From positions 1-24,716 of the forward strand of contig JBBRCF010000047.1 in assembly GCA_038205135.1 (NCBI GenBank): a stretch of DNA of 24,716 nt. The letters run 5' to 3'. How positions within the stretch are numbered: the stretch's first letter is position 1; every line of letters begins with the position of its first letter. The notes beneath the pieces were generated by a model that was given only the letters and a program-made list of their open reading frames with translations, did no database searches and was not told where the DNA came from. This document shows, piece after piece, positions 16,280 through 23,692 of this stretch. A program made the position numbers and the translations under genes. The DNA is from UBA9554 sp038205135. Lineage in GTDB: Bacteria; Pseudomonadota; Alphaproteobacteria; Rhodobacterales; Rhodobacteraceae.

Positions 16280-17284
16280 TCAGGTCAGGTCAGGTCCGGA
16301 CGGGTCAGTTCCGGGCGGGTCAGTTCCGGGTGACGGCGGCGGCGCGCGGAACCGCCCCTCGGCAGCGCTTTTTTCCAGCGCCTCCAGACGGCGGCGTATG
16401 CGCGGCGCGTTCATCCGGGCCACGACGTTGCGTGACAGCAGCATGGCCAGATAGGGCCGGCCGCGCGCGTCCAGATCGGTCAGCAGGTTGCGCAGGTATC
16501 CCGGGTGATCCCGGCGTGCGCGAAACAGCGTGGCAAAGGACCGCCGGTTCAGATCGCCCGCAGCAGCCAGTTCGAACAGGCGGTGCAGCACGTCCATGTC
16601 CAACAGCCCGGTTTGCAGCGCGTCCCCCATGTGGCGCAGGCGGAATTGCTGCACATTTATGCGGGTGAACAGCGCCGCGTGCATCGCGTCGATCTGTTCT
16701 TCGGGGTCGTACAGCACGAAGGCCGCCACAGCTGCATCCAGCATGTCGGGCGCGTAACCATAGCGCGAGGTGAAATCCAGCCGCCGCCGGTCACGGAACC
16801 GGTCGTCCCATTCGGTGACGCGCGGGTCCAGCGTGGCCTGCGGTTGTACCGCCACCACGGTCGCCCCGGGCGCGGCCACCGAAAAGGCCGCCGCCGCATA
16901 GCCGCAGGGGCCGGCGCCGTAAAAGATCACGGTGTCGAAATCTTCGAAAAAGCCATCGTCGATCAACCGGTCGAAATAGGCCCAGACCTTCCGCTCGCGG
17001 AACCAGGTGTCGCCATCGGACAACAGACACAGATGCGACCAGTCGCGCCGGCGCACCATTTCCCAGCCGATGGGATGGCCGTCTTCGGACAGGGTCTGAA
17101 TCCCGGCGATGGTTTCAAAGGTGACCAGCAAGGTGCGGCCGGCGTCGATGAACGCCGCCATATGCCGTTTTCCCAACGGATCGATGTGGCCCGCCGCGTC
17201 GACGACGCTTGCCAACCGCGCGATCCAGTCGGCCTTGGTCAAGCCGCCCATCGGGGTGTCGATGGCTGCAAGCGTGTCTGCCAT
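16280..17284 (-). CDS. Alpha/beta-hydrolase-like protein of the glycan cluster, nucleophile Ser missing
   Basis: 334 aa, no signal or membrane segment. I recall close relatives in Rhodobacterales labelled phosphoadenosine phosphosulfate reductase, but no motif of that enzyme is visible. Instead FEDFDTVIFYGAGPCGYAAAAF (F115-F134; elbow G123-Y129) has the strand-turn-helix shape of an alpha/beta-hydrolase nucleophile elbow (GxSxGGY), with Gly at the serine position. ATVVAVQPQATLDPRVTEWDDR then follows. The C-terminus ends in PGTDP repeats encoded by a 15-bp tandem duplication. The ATG at 17284 has AAAGGA upstream; an ATG 33 bp earlier has no ribosome site. It is the last gene of the glycan operon; the function is unknown. 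Confidence 0.75.
   Translation of the reverse strand: MADTLAAIDTPMGGLTKADWIARLASVVDAAGHIDPLGKRHMAAFIDAGRTLLVTFETIAGIQTLSEDGHPIGWEMVRRRDWSHLCLLSDGDTWFRERKVWAYFDRLIDDGFFEDFDTVIFYGAGPCGYAAAAFSVAAPGATVVAVQPQATLDPRVTEWDDRFRDRRRLDFTSRYGYAPDMLDAAVAAFVLYDPEEQIDAMHAALFTRINVQQFRLRHMGDALQTGLLDMDVLHRLFELAAAGDLNRRSFATLFRARRDHPGYLRNLLTDLDARGRPYLAMLLSRNVVARMNAPRIRRRLEALEKSAAEGRFRAPPPSPGTDPPGTDPSGPDLT
16301..16330. repeat. Two tandem 15-bp units inside a gene 3' end
   Basis: CGGGTCAGTTCCGGG occurs at 16301-16315 and 16316-16330, identical and head to tail. It is in frame, encoding PGTDP twice near the C-terminus of the hydrolase-like protein. Adjacent GGTCA repeats (about 16281-16296) continue the low-complexity tract to the stop codon. 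Confidence 0.9.
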
Positions 17285-17373
17285 GCTGTTGATTCCTTTG
17301 CAGTCCTTCAGACGCATACCAAGGTTAAGCAGGCTTTGCGGCGGAAATGCGAAATAACAGCGGGGTTTTCTGG

Positions 17374-18426
17374 CTATTGACCTTGCGGCAGACTGCGCGC
17401 GCGATTGGCGTAGGACAACAGGAACCGCGCCGAATCCGGCGTCACGACCCGTGACGGCGGTGTCATTAACAATCGCCCCATAAGGGCCCGGAACGGTTCC
17501 AGCAACATCAGCGCGTCGAACCGGGCGTGCCGCCAGGCGACCGTCGCGGCATGCAGGCGCGCGACCTCCGGGTCGGCGTGCAGCGCGGCGCGGCAGTCGG
17601 TCACCTGCGGGTCCAGTTGCAGGATCGAGCGGTCCGTGTCGGTGTTGAAATTGCGTTCCACCCAGTAATCCAGCCCCAAGGCATGATCGGCATGCACGGC
17701 GCGGCCACGGTCGGCTTTCAGAACATAGCTTTCCATCGCGCCCAGCGGGTAGTGGTTCAACTGCACCAGCCGGTGGTTGGGCCGGCCAAAGGGCGAAAAC
17801 AGCCGTGTGGTATGAAATTCGGAAGGTAATGTGCGGCCTTCGCCATCAAACCAGCGCGCCTGCCCGACCCGTTCGGGGTCGGGGTCGCGCGGGCGGTGGA
17901 CGCCGGGTTTGCGGTAGGTACCATCGTTGCGGTACAGCGTCTTGAACATCGCCGCGCGCCAGGGCCAGGCCATGATGGCAGGGGCCGCGCGGGTGAATTG
18001 CGTGGTCACCGGCGTGTCGGCGTAGCGCACCACATCCGCATTGCCGAACAAACGCCAGGTCAGCGTGATCGCGGTGGCATCGGGCAGGGCTGCCAACAGT
18101 GCTGTCAGCGTGAGGTCGCCGGTGTGGATGTTGACGAATTCGTCGATATCCAGCGATAATATCCAGTCGGCCGCGCGTGTCAGCGGATGTTCGGCCGCAG
18201 CTTTCAGCGCGGTGAACTGCACCCCCGCGGCGTCATGGGGGGCATCATTGCGGGCATGCGTCACCACCCCCAAGGCCGCCAGCCGGTCCAGCAACGCAAC
18301 ACTGCCGTCGTCGCAATCGTTGGAATAGATCAGAAAATCCGTGAAACCGACCGCCTGATGGTGTGCGATCCAGTCCAGCAGAAACGCGCCTTCGTTGCGT
18401 TGGCACAAGATCGCAAGCGCGCGCAT
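17374..18426 (-). CDS. Glycosyltransferase family 2 protein (Glyco_tranf_2_4 type)
   Basis: 350 aa, soluble GT-A fold. The start MRALAILCQRNEGAFLLDWIA gives the nucleotide-sugar strand; FLIYSNDCDDGS (about 31-42) follows. The metal-binding DxD is D93-I-D95 in SLDIDEFVNIHTG. The second half shares with the two other GT2 domains of this cluster the patterns TWRLFGN, MFKTLYRN, HRPR, LNHYPLGAMESYVLK and RGR...YWVERN. Donor and acceptor are unknown. It starts 6 nt after the FkbM stop, and the hydrolase-like gene follows after 89 bp. It has no membrane anchor, so it probably acts on the cytoplasmic side. Confidence 0.9.
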   Translation of the reverse strand: MRALAILCQRNEGAFLLDWIAHHQAVGFTDFLIYSNDCDDGSVALLDRLAALGVVTHARNDAPHDAAGVQFTALKAAAEHPLTRAADWILSLDIDEFVNIHTGDLTLTALLAALPDATAITLTWRLFGNADVVRYADTPVTTQFTRAAPAIMAWPWRAAMFKTLYRNDGTYRKPGVHRPRDPDPERVGQARWFDGEGRTLPSEFHTTRLFSPFGRPNHRLVQLNHYPLGAMESYVLKADRGRAVHADHALGLDYWVERNFNTDTDRSILQLDPQVTDCRAALHADPEVARLHAATVAWRHARFDALMLLEPFRALMGRLLMTPPSRVVTPDSARFLLSYANRARSLPQGQ

Positions 18427-18432
18427 GCTGCC

Positions 18433-19290
18433 CTACCAGCCGCGCAAAAACGTGACGACCTTGGCTTCGGAGGCCTGTGGGAAATAGGTCAGGCCGGCGG
18501 CGGCAAAGGCGTCGAACACCGCGCGAACACCGGCCTCCCCGATCCATTGCGGGTGCAATTCCACCACCGCCGCGCGCAAACCGTCCAACGGCAGGAACGG
18601 GATCACCTGCGCCTCGGCGCCTTCGATGTCGCAGACCAGAACGGTGGGGTTCAACGCGGCAAACACATCGCGCGCCGCGCGCACCTCGACCCGGGTGACG
18701 GCCACATGGGGTTCGCTGACCAGTTCCGCCATCGACGAGGCGAGAATATTGCGCCGGATGTAGAAATCGGCGCTGCCGGCCGCCTCTCCGATAAGGGCGT
18801 GATGAATGGTGGCGCGAGTGGCCTGATTTTCCGCGTGCACGCGGCGAATATAGGGGATCAGATCGGGGTTGCCCTCGAAGGCGTGCACGGTGGCGCCGCA
18901 TTTCACCGCCATCAGCGTGGACATGTAGCCGATGCCGCCGCCCAGTTCGATCACGGTGTCGCTAGGTTTGACGATGCGCAGCACCGCGTCGGTTTCCTTG
19001 CGTTCATAGCCATCGGCCTTAAGGGCCTGTCGGATGCGGGGCCGCAGGATCGCCGCATCAACGGGAAACCGCAGGCCATGGCTGCGGATCACGCGGTCCG
19101 GGTCGGGGTGTGGAGGCTGGGGTCCGGTGTCATCCGGATCGGTGGCCGGCGGGACATCGCGGCTCCGGGCTTTGCTGCCGGGCTCCGCCGATTTCCGCAC
19201 CAGCGCCGGACGCTGCGCCACCGGGGTGGGCGCAGAAAATTCGTCCGGGCCGGGCCGCAGGGCTGCAGCAGGGGTCTTGCGTGCCATCAT
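18433..19290 (-). CDS. FkbM-family methyltransferase
   Basis: 285 aa from the ATG at 19290, which overlaps the upstream stop as TGATG; the frame could also open at the TTG one codon earlier. Residues 1 to about 65 form a Pro/Arg-rich, probably disordered extension (KTPAAALRPGPDEFS, DDTGPQPPHPDP). The methyltransferase domain follows, with SAM motif I VIELGGGIGYMS (about 113-124), the acidic strand VHAFEGNPD and the VCDIEGAE motif typical of FkbM. FkbM proteins usually O-methylate sugars or polyketides. Placed among glycosyl- and sulfotransferases, it probably methylates a glycan hydroxyl. The position of the extension suggests a protein-protein contact, but that is inference. Confidence 0.9.
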   Translation of the reverse strand: MMARKTPAAALRPGPDEFSAPTPVAQRPALVRKSAEPGSKARSRDVPPATDPDDTGPQPPHPDPDRVIRSHGLRFPVDAAILRPRIRQALKADGYERKETDAVLRIVKPSDTVIELGGGIGYMSTLMAVKCGATVHAFEGNPDLIPYIRRVHAENQATRATIHHALIGEAAGSADFYIRRNILASSMAELVSEPHVAVTRVEVRAARDVFAALNPTVLVCDIEGAEAQVIPFLPLDGLRAAVVELHPQWIGEAGVRAVFDAFAAAGLTYFPQASEAKVVTFLRGW

Positions 19291-21668
19291 CAACTCTCCA
19301 TGTCCAGCGCCAGCGCATAGGCGACGCGTTCGGTTGTTGTCAGTTTCACTTTCAGGGCCTGATCGTACAGGTCCTGAAATTCCGGCGTTGCGTGCAGTTC
19401 GGCGGCCTTGGCGCGGTGCCAGTCAAGCCCGGCGTGATGCCATTTGCGCAATTCAGGGTCCGCCAGCAGCCGGTCGTATTCGGCCTGCAGGCGCGGGATA
19501 TTGCGTTTGATGGTGATGTCGCGATGATCGCTCCAATCCATCCGGATCCAGTAATTGATGCCGATGGACCGGTCGACATGCAATGCGCGGCCGCGTTGAC
19601 GCTTGATCAGAAAGGATTCAGCAGACCGCAGCGCATAATGATTGAGTTGCAGAAGGTCATATCCGATGGATTTCACCGAATTGCGCCAGCCGTTTTCGGC
19701 GGCCTCGCGCGTCATGTCACGACCGGACCCGTTGACCCATTTCACCCGGTCCTTGAACCCGTCGTCCAATTGGTTCGGGCGATGGCACGACATCTTGGCA
19801 TAGGCGCCGATATTCTTGAACATCGTCTTGAAACCCCAGACGGTATGGGGCTTCGGGCAGAATTTCGGCGCGCAATGGTCGAATTGATCGATGACGAAAT
19901 CGTCGCTGAGATCGGTCACACCATTATGTCCAAACAGCCGCCAGGTCATCGCAACATTGGTGGCATCCGGCGTGGCGGCGAAAAAGTCATCCAATGTGCC
20001 ATTGCCGCAGCGGATGTTCATGAATTCATCCACGTCGATATGGATGATCCAGTCGGCATTCCGGATCACCGGTTCCTTCAGGGCCTGATTGAGCGCGTAT
20101 TGCTGCGGCGAATTGCCTTTCCAATCGTCATTGTTGCGATGGTTCACAAGGCCCGTGGCATCCAGCCGGGCAAGGATTTCTGCCGTGCCATCTTGGCAGC
20201 CATTGGTATAGATCAGGAAATTATCCACGCCGATCGCGCGATGATAGGCGATCCATTCCAGAATATAGGGCGCCTCGTTCTTCATGCAGCCGACGATGAC
20301 ATTGCCGGTCGATCCGGGTTTCAGAACGCGCGGCGGCATCGGCGCATAGGCGGCGGCCAGATCGTCTTCGTTGACCTTACCCAGCTTGTTATGCGGCTTG
20401 AACGACGAGGCGCGCAGTTTTTCGAAATTCTGCACCGCAAGCGGCGGCATGATCGCAAGGGCCGCCGGCGACAGGCCGTCAACCTCCGGCATCGGTCCTG
20501 CGGCGGCGGCAGGCGGGCTGGTCGATCTTAGCCGCGCCAGATCACCGGCCAGTTCCCTGCGCGCAGCTTCGGTGGCATGATCGATGCGCCACAGGAAGGC
20601 CAGCAGATATTGCGAGGCGCGAAATCCGCGCCCGGGCGTCGCCTCGGCCCAGATTTCCTTGGCGCGCGGGCGTTTCAGGCTGGTGTCGGTCAATGCCGGG
20701 TGCGCCGCGATCAGGCGCTTGTTCATCGCCGCGAACCCCTTGGCGATCTCGGACAAGCTGCCCTGGTCGATCGGCGGGCCGTCTTCGCGAATCTCTGCCA
20801 TGAACTTGCGCCACAAGGGGCGTGGCAAGATGCGGTTCGATGTGGCCAGAACCTGCAGCAGCAACGCGTTCAACTGCCGCCCCCGCGCGACCCATGCCGC
20901 CGATGGCGCGATCTGAGGCGCAGCAGCAGCAGTGGCACGGCCAATGCTGTCCGCCAGCCCGAACATGGCGCGGATTTCCTCGGTCACGCCTTCGCCGTCG
21001 AACAATTCGGGGTCGTAGGGTCGAAAGGTCAGCGACCCGACGCCGAACGTGCCTTCCCAGAACGCCTGCAAACGGGCGTAATCCAGCCAGAACGGCGGCG
21101 TCTGGGTTTCGAGGAAAATCCCGCGGGCAGGGGTGATCCGATGCGCATCCAGCAGGCAATCGTCCCACCAGTCGGTGCTGCCGGCCAGATCCATTTCGAC
21201 GTCAAGCGTGGTGCCGCGCCCTTCCATCACCTGTTCGGCGTAATGCCGGGCCAGCAGCCGGGACTGTTCGTCGACATGTGCGATGATCCGGATATCGTCG
21301 GACAGGGGCGCCAGCAACATGCGCAGCCGGTCCAGTTCGGACACCCGGTGCAGCGACGCGCCCAGCTGGCTGGCCGACAGGATCAGCGTGTGCGGGGCCG
21401 TCGCTGCGATATCACGTTGCAATTGCTGCACGATTTCGGTGCGCAGGGCGGTCTGTTTGTCGGGCATCATGAACCCGCGATTGAACCGCAACGGATCGAC
21501 GTGGTCGGGGTCGGTCACGGCCATATACAGCCGTGTATGGTTGCGGGGCCCCAGACTGCGCGGAAACAGGATGCCGCGCGCGGCCAACTGTTCGCGCTTG
21601 TCGGCCAGCACTTCTTGCAGGCGTCCGGCGCCGACCTGTTCCAGCCCGATATGCAGGTGGATCCGCAT
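19290..21668 (-). CDS. Fusion: degenerate sulfotransferase-like domain plus GT2 glycosyltransferase
   Basis: 792 aa. Residues 1 to about 230 follow the bacterial sulfotransferase layout: HLHIGLEQVGAGRLQ aligns with HIGxxKTGTTxLQ, then the ARGILFPRSLG and NHTRLY segments. The lysine and threonines of the PAPS 5'-phosphosulfate loop are replaced (Q11, V12, A14, G15), so sulfate transfer is unlikely. About 230-440 is a helical linker. Residues about 455-792 are a full GT2 domain with VGCMKNEAPYILEWIA, FLIYTNGCQDGT, DxD in HIDVDEFMNIRCG (about 543-547), TWRLFGHN, HRPN, and LNHYALRSAESFLIK. The ATG at 21668 overlaps the sulfotransferase stop by 1 nt; the frame is open 19 codons more but overlaps that gene. 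It probably couples acceptor recognition with sugar transfer. Confidence 0.85.
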   Translation of the reverse strand: MRIHLHIGLEQVGAGRLQEVLADKREQLAARGILFPRSLGPRNHTRLYMAVTDPDHVDPLRFNRGFMMPDKQTALRTEIVQQLQRDIAATAPHTLILSASQLGASLHRVSELDRLRMLLAPLSDDIRIIAHVDEQSRLLARHYAEQVMEGRGTTLDVEMDLAGSTDWWDDCLLDAHRITPARGIFLETQTPPFWLDYARLQAFWEGTFGVGSLTFRPYDPELFDGEGVTEEIRAMFGLADSIGRATAAAAPQIAPSAAWVARGRQLNALLLQVLATSNRILPRPLWRKFMAEIREDGPPIDQGSLSEIAKGFAAMNKRLIAAHPALTDTSLKRPRAKEIWAEATPGRGFRASQYLLAFLWRIDHATEAARRELAGDLARLRSTSPPAAAAGPMPEVDGLSPAALAIMPPLAVQNFEKLRASSFKPHNKLGKVNEDDLAAAYAPMPPRVLKPGSTGNVIVGCMKNEAPYILEWIAYHRAIGVDNFLIYTNGCQDGTAEILARLDATGLVNHRNNDDWKGNSPQQYALNQALKEPVIRNADWIIHIDVDEFMNIRCGNGTLDDFFAATPDATNVAMTWRLFGHNGVTDLSDDFVIDQFDHCAPKFCPKPHTVWGFKTMFKNIGAYAKMSCHRPNQLDDGFKDRVKWVNGSGRDMTREAAENGWRNSVKSIGYDLLQLNHYALRSAESFLIKRQRGRALHVDRSIGINYWIRMDWSDHRDITIKRNIPRLQAEYDRLLADPELRKWHHAGLDWHRAKAAELHATPEFQDLYDQALKVKLTTTERVAYALALDMES

Positions 21669-22306
21669 CAGGCGGCGTCCTCTTGATCGTCGTCTTGCGG
21701 ATTGCGGTTCGCTTTGCCCCACCACGGCAGGTCGCGCCCGATGTGGGCTGCGATGAGTGCCGGGGCGTCGGGTTCGGCCGTGTCATAATCCAGAAACGCC
21801 GGATCGCCGGCAAAGACCGCGCGCAGATGGGCGTAATGCCCGTCGATCCAGGTGATGCGTTCACGGGTCGTGGCCCCGTAACCCGCCGGCAGGCCGGGCA
21901 CATCGCCAGCAGGCAACCGTTCGGTCCCAAGGTTGGACCAGCGCAGCATCGAATCCGACATTGCCCGCGCGTCGCGCCGAGAGGCGACAAACCGCACGCC
22001 GGGATGTGTGCCGCGGATCGCCTGGATCAGCGCGAAATCGGTCTGGGGCCACAGCGTGCGGGTCGGCGTCAGGCAGGACACCTCGGAAAACCCATCGAAA
22101 TCATCCATATGCGCCAACGGATCGCCGGTTTCGAAGTAACCGCGATACATCAGGTCGGCGACATAGGCGTTGTGGCGTTCGACCTCTGGCGTCTGGCGGC
22201 GGCGGATGCGGTAATCGGCCACCTTCAACCCCGCCAGTTTCAGCGCGTGCGCCAGCGTCGTGGTGCCGGATTTCGGCAGGCCGAGGTTGACAACCCGCAG
22301 CCTCAT
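21668..22306 (-). CDS. PAPS-dependent sulfotransferase family protein
   Basis: 212 aa. The N-terminal NLGLPKSGTTTLAHALK (about 7-23) is an intact 5'-phosphosulfate loop with K12, S13, T15 and T16. A 3'-phosphate-binding pattern is seen in FVASRRDARAMSDSMLRW (R111, S119). The enzyme should transfer sulfate from 3'-phosphoadenosine 5'-phosphosulfate to a hydroxyl. It is short for the family but complete. It is coupled upstream to a GT2 gene (ATGA) and downstream to the fusion gene (TGATG). The likely acceptor is the glycan or glycolipid built by the neighbouring transferases. The Asp/Glu-rich tail (DDDQEDAA) is not diagnostic. Confidence 0.9.
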   Translation of the reverse strand: MRLRVVNLGLPKSGTTTLAHALKLAGLKVADYRIRRRQTPEVERHNAYVADLMYRGYFETGDPLAHMDDFDGFSEVSCLTPTRTLWPQTDFALIQAIRGTHPGVRFVASRRDARAMSDSMLRWSNLGTERLPAGDVPGLPAGYGATTRERITWIDGHYAHLRAVFAGDPAFLDYDTAEPDAPALIAAHIGRDLPWWGKANRNPQDDDQEDAA

Positions 22307-23346
22307 GACCCGACCGCGTCCAGCAGACCCAGTTCCGCCAGCATCGCTTCTTCTTGGGGCGGCAGGGTGGACGCGGCGCGCAACTGCGCCTGCATTGCGA
22401 TGTATTCGTCGGTGTTCAGCAATGCGTCACGCCGGGCGATATGCAGCGCCACTGCCGCGCGGTGCAGCGCGTCGATCTCAGGGTCGACGCGCAGGCGGTC
22501 GATTTCGGCCTGCAAGGCAGGCAGATAGCGCTGGATCGACAGGTCTTGCCACGCGCCGTCATTGCGTTCGCGCCAATAGGTATCGTCGAAGGCGCGGTTT
22601 TCGCGGTTCACATCGCCGCGGTCGTTCTTGACCAGATAGCTGTCCAGCGACCGCAGCGCATAATGGTTCAGCGTCGCGTGATCGCGCGCGCCGGCGGCCG
22701 GAAACTTGCGTATGCGGCGCGGGTTGGCGGCAACAAGAAACTTGTGCGGCACGGCGCGACCCGATCCGTCGGTCCAGACGGGCAGACGCTTCTTCGCCAG
22801 CTTGTCCTTGAAGAACGGGCGATGCGCGCCGTAGTACTGCAAGGGAAAATCGTTCCGCACCAGCGACTTGACCTCGATGGCCGTTTCGCCGCACCACAGG
22901 TCCGGATTGTGGCAGCGGGTGAACTGCGCGATCACCGGCCGATCGGAAAAGCCGTCGATCCCGGCATTGGCAAAGAATTGGAACGTCACCGAAATCGCCT
23001 GCGGATTGCCACAGGCGGCAATCAGCGCCGGGATAGTGTGGTCGCCGACATGGATGTTCAGAAATTCGTCCACATCCGCGATCGAGACCCAGTCGGCGTC
23101 GGTCACCACGGGCTGTTTCGCGGCGTCCTTCAACGCCTCCATCTGGTAATTGCGTCCCTCGGCCGGGTTCGGCAGGTGCTGCACGATGCCGCGTGCGGCC
23201 AGCGCATCCAGCAAACGGTCCGTGGCATCGGTGCAGTCGTTGGAATAGAACAGAAAATCCGTGACGCCGATCACACGGTTGAACGCGATCCATTCGATCA
23301 GGAACGGGCCTTCGTTCTTGACACAGGTCACGGCGGTCACGCGCAT
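22303..23346 (-). CDS. Glycosyltransferase family 2 protein (Glyco_tranf_2_4 type), first gene of the cluster
   Basis: 347 aa, soluble GT-A fold. The start MRVTAVTCVKNEGPFLIEWI carries the conserved KNEGPF; FLFYSNDCTD follows at 31-40. The DxD metal site is D91-V-D93 in ADVDEFLNIHVG. It shares with the other two GT2 domains the tracts VKSLVRN, HRPF, LNHYALRSLDSYLVK and RG...YWRERN. The sugar donor and acceptor are unknown. It is the promoter-proximal gene of the operon: its stop overlaps the sulfotransferase start as ATGA, and a 346-bp region lies upstream. The ribosome site is weak (AGGGGG at about 9 nt). Confidence 0.9.
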   Translation of the reverse strand: MRVTAVTCVKNEGPFLIEWIAFNRVIGVTDFLFYSNDCTDATDRLLDALAARGIVQHLPNPAEGRNYQMEALKDAAKQPVVTDADWVSIADVDEFLNIHVGDHTIPALIAACGNPQAISVTFQFFANAGIDGFSDRPVIAQFTRCHNPDLWCGETAIEVKSLVRNDFPLQYYGAHRPFFKDKLAKKRLPVWTDGSGRAVPHKFLVAANPRRIRKFPAAGARDHATLNHYALRSLDSYLVKNDRGDVNRENRAFDDTYWRERNDGAWQDLSIQRYLPALQAEIDRLRVDPEIDALHRAAVALHIARRDALLNTDEYIAMQAQLRAASTLPPQEEAMLAELGLLDAVGS

Positions 23347-23692
23347 GGGATGCGGCCCCCTGCCAAATGTCTGCTCATCCTGCGCCTCTGTCCTTCATGA
23401 CCGTGTTCATCGGGTGATGCCCGCGCACGATCCTATCATTGTATTATTACTGTCGATCATGGCAGGAACGGGAATCTGCGTCAATCTTTCCCCATCCGCC
23501 GGGGTACCCTGCGTTGCGAATCGGCCACCATGGCCTCATGCCATACCCGGGACAGGTCTGATACAGGGCCAGTGCAGGGGCCAGTGCAGGGGCCAGTGCA
23601 GGGCCAAGTGCAGGGCCAGTGCAAGGCCAGTGCAGGGGTTGACGCGCCGCGCCGGCAATGCAGTCTGGGCGACACGACCAGGGAGGGTCAGC
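23347..23692. promoter_or_regulatory. Divergent intergenic region: glycan operon / moxR
   Basis: 346 bp with no gene. It should hold the minus-strand promoter of the glycosyltransferase operon and the plus-strand promoter of moxR. An unusually A/T-rich patch (about 23431-23459, with TATTATTAC) is the best promoter candidate. A tandem array occupies 23569-23638, and TTGACG directly follows it (23639-23644), a plausible -35 for moxR without a good -10. A GGAGGG ribosome site lies at 23682-23687. Confidence 0.5.
23569..23638. repeat. Six tandem 11-12-bp units upstream of moxR
   Basis: Six consecutive variants of CCAGTGCAGGG(G) begin at 23569, 23581, 23593, 23604, 23616 and 23627. Units vary in G-run length, one has CCAA, and one has CAAGG. 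The period is close to one helical turn. The array ends 54 bp before the moxR ATG. There are no spacers, so it is not a CRISPR. Confidence 0.92.

Noticed and set aside
16280..17284. Phosphoadenosine phosphosulfate reductase
   Set aside because: A name I recall for homologues, but no substrate-binding or C-terminal cysteine motif of that enzyme is visible; the sequence looks alpha/beta-hydrolase-like.
19110..21686. Long plus-strand open frames opposite the GT2 fusion gene
   Set aside because: Shadow frames of high-GC codons; the minus strand carries clear glycosyltransferase motifs and coupled starts.
23569..23638. CRISPR-like array
   Set aside because: Units are 11-12 bp, directly adjacent and without spacers; no cas gene is present.
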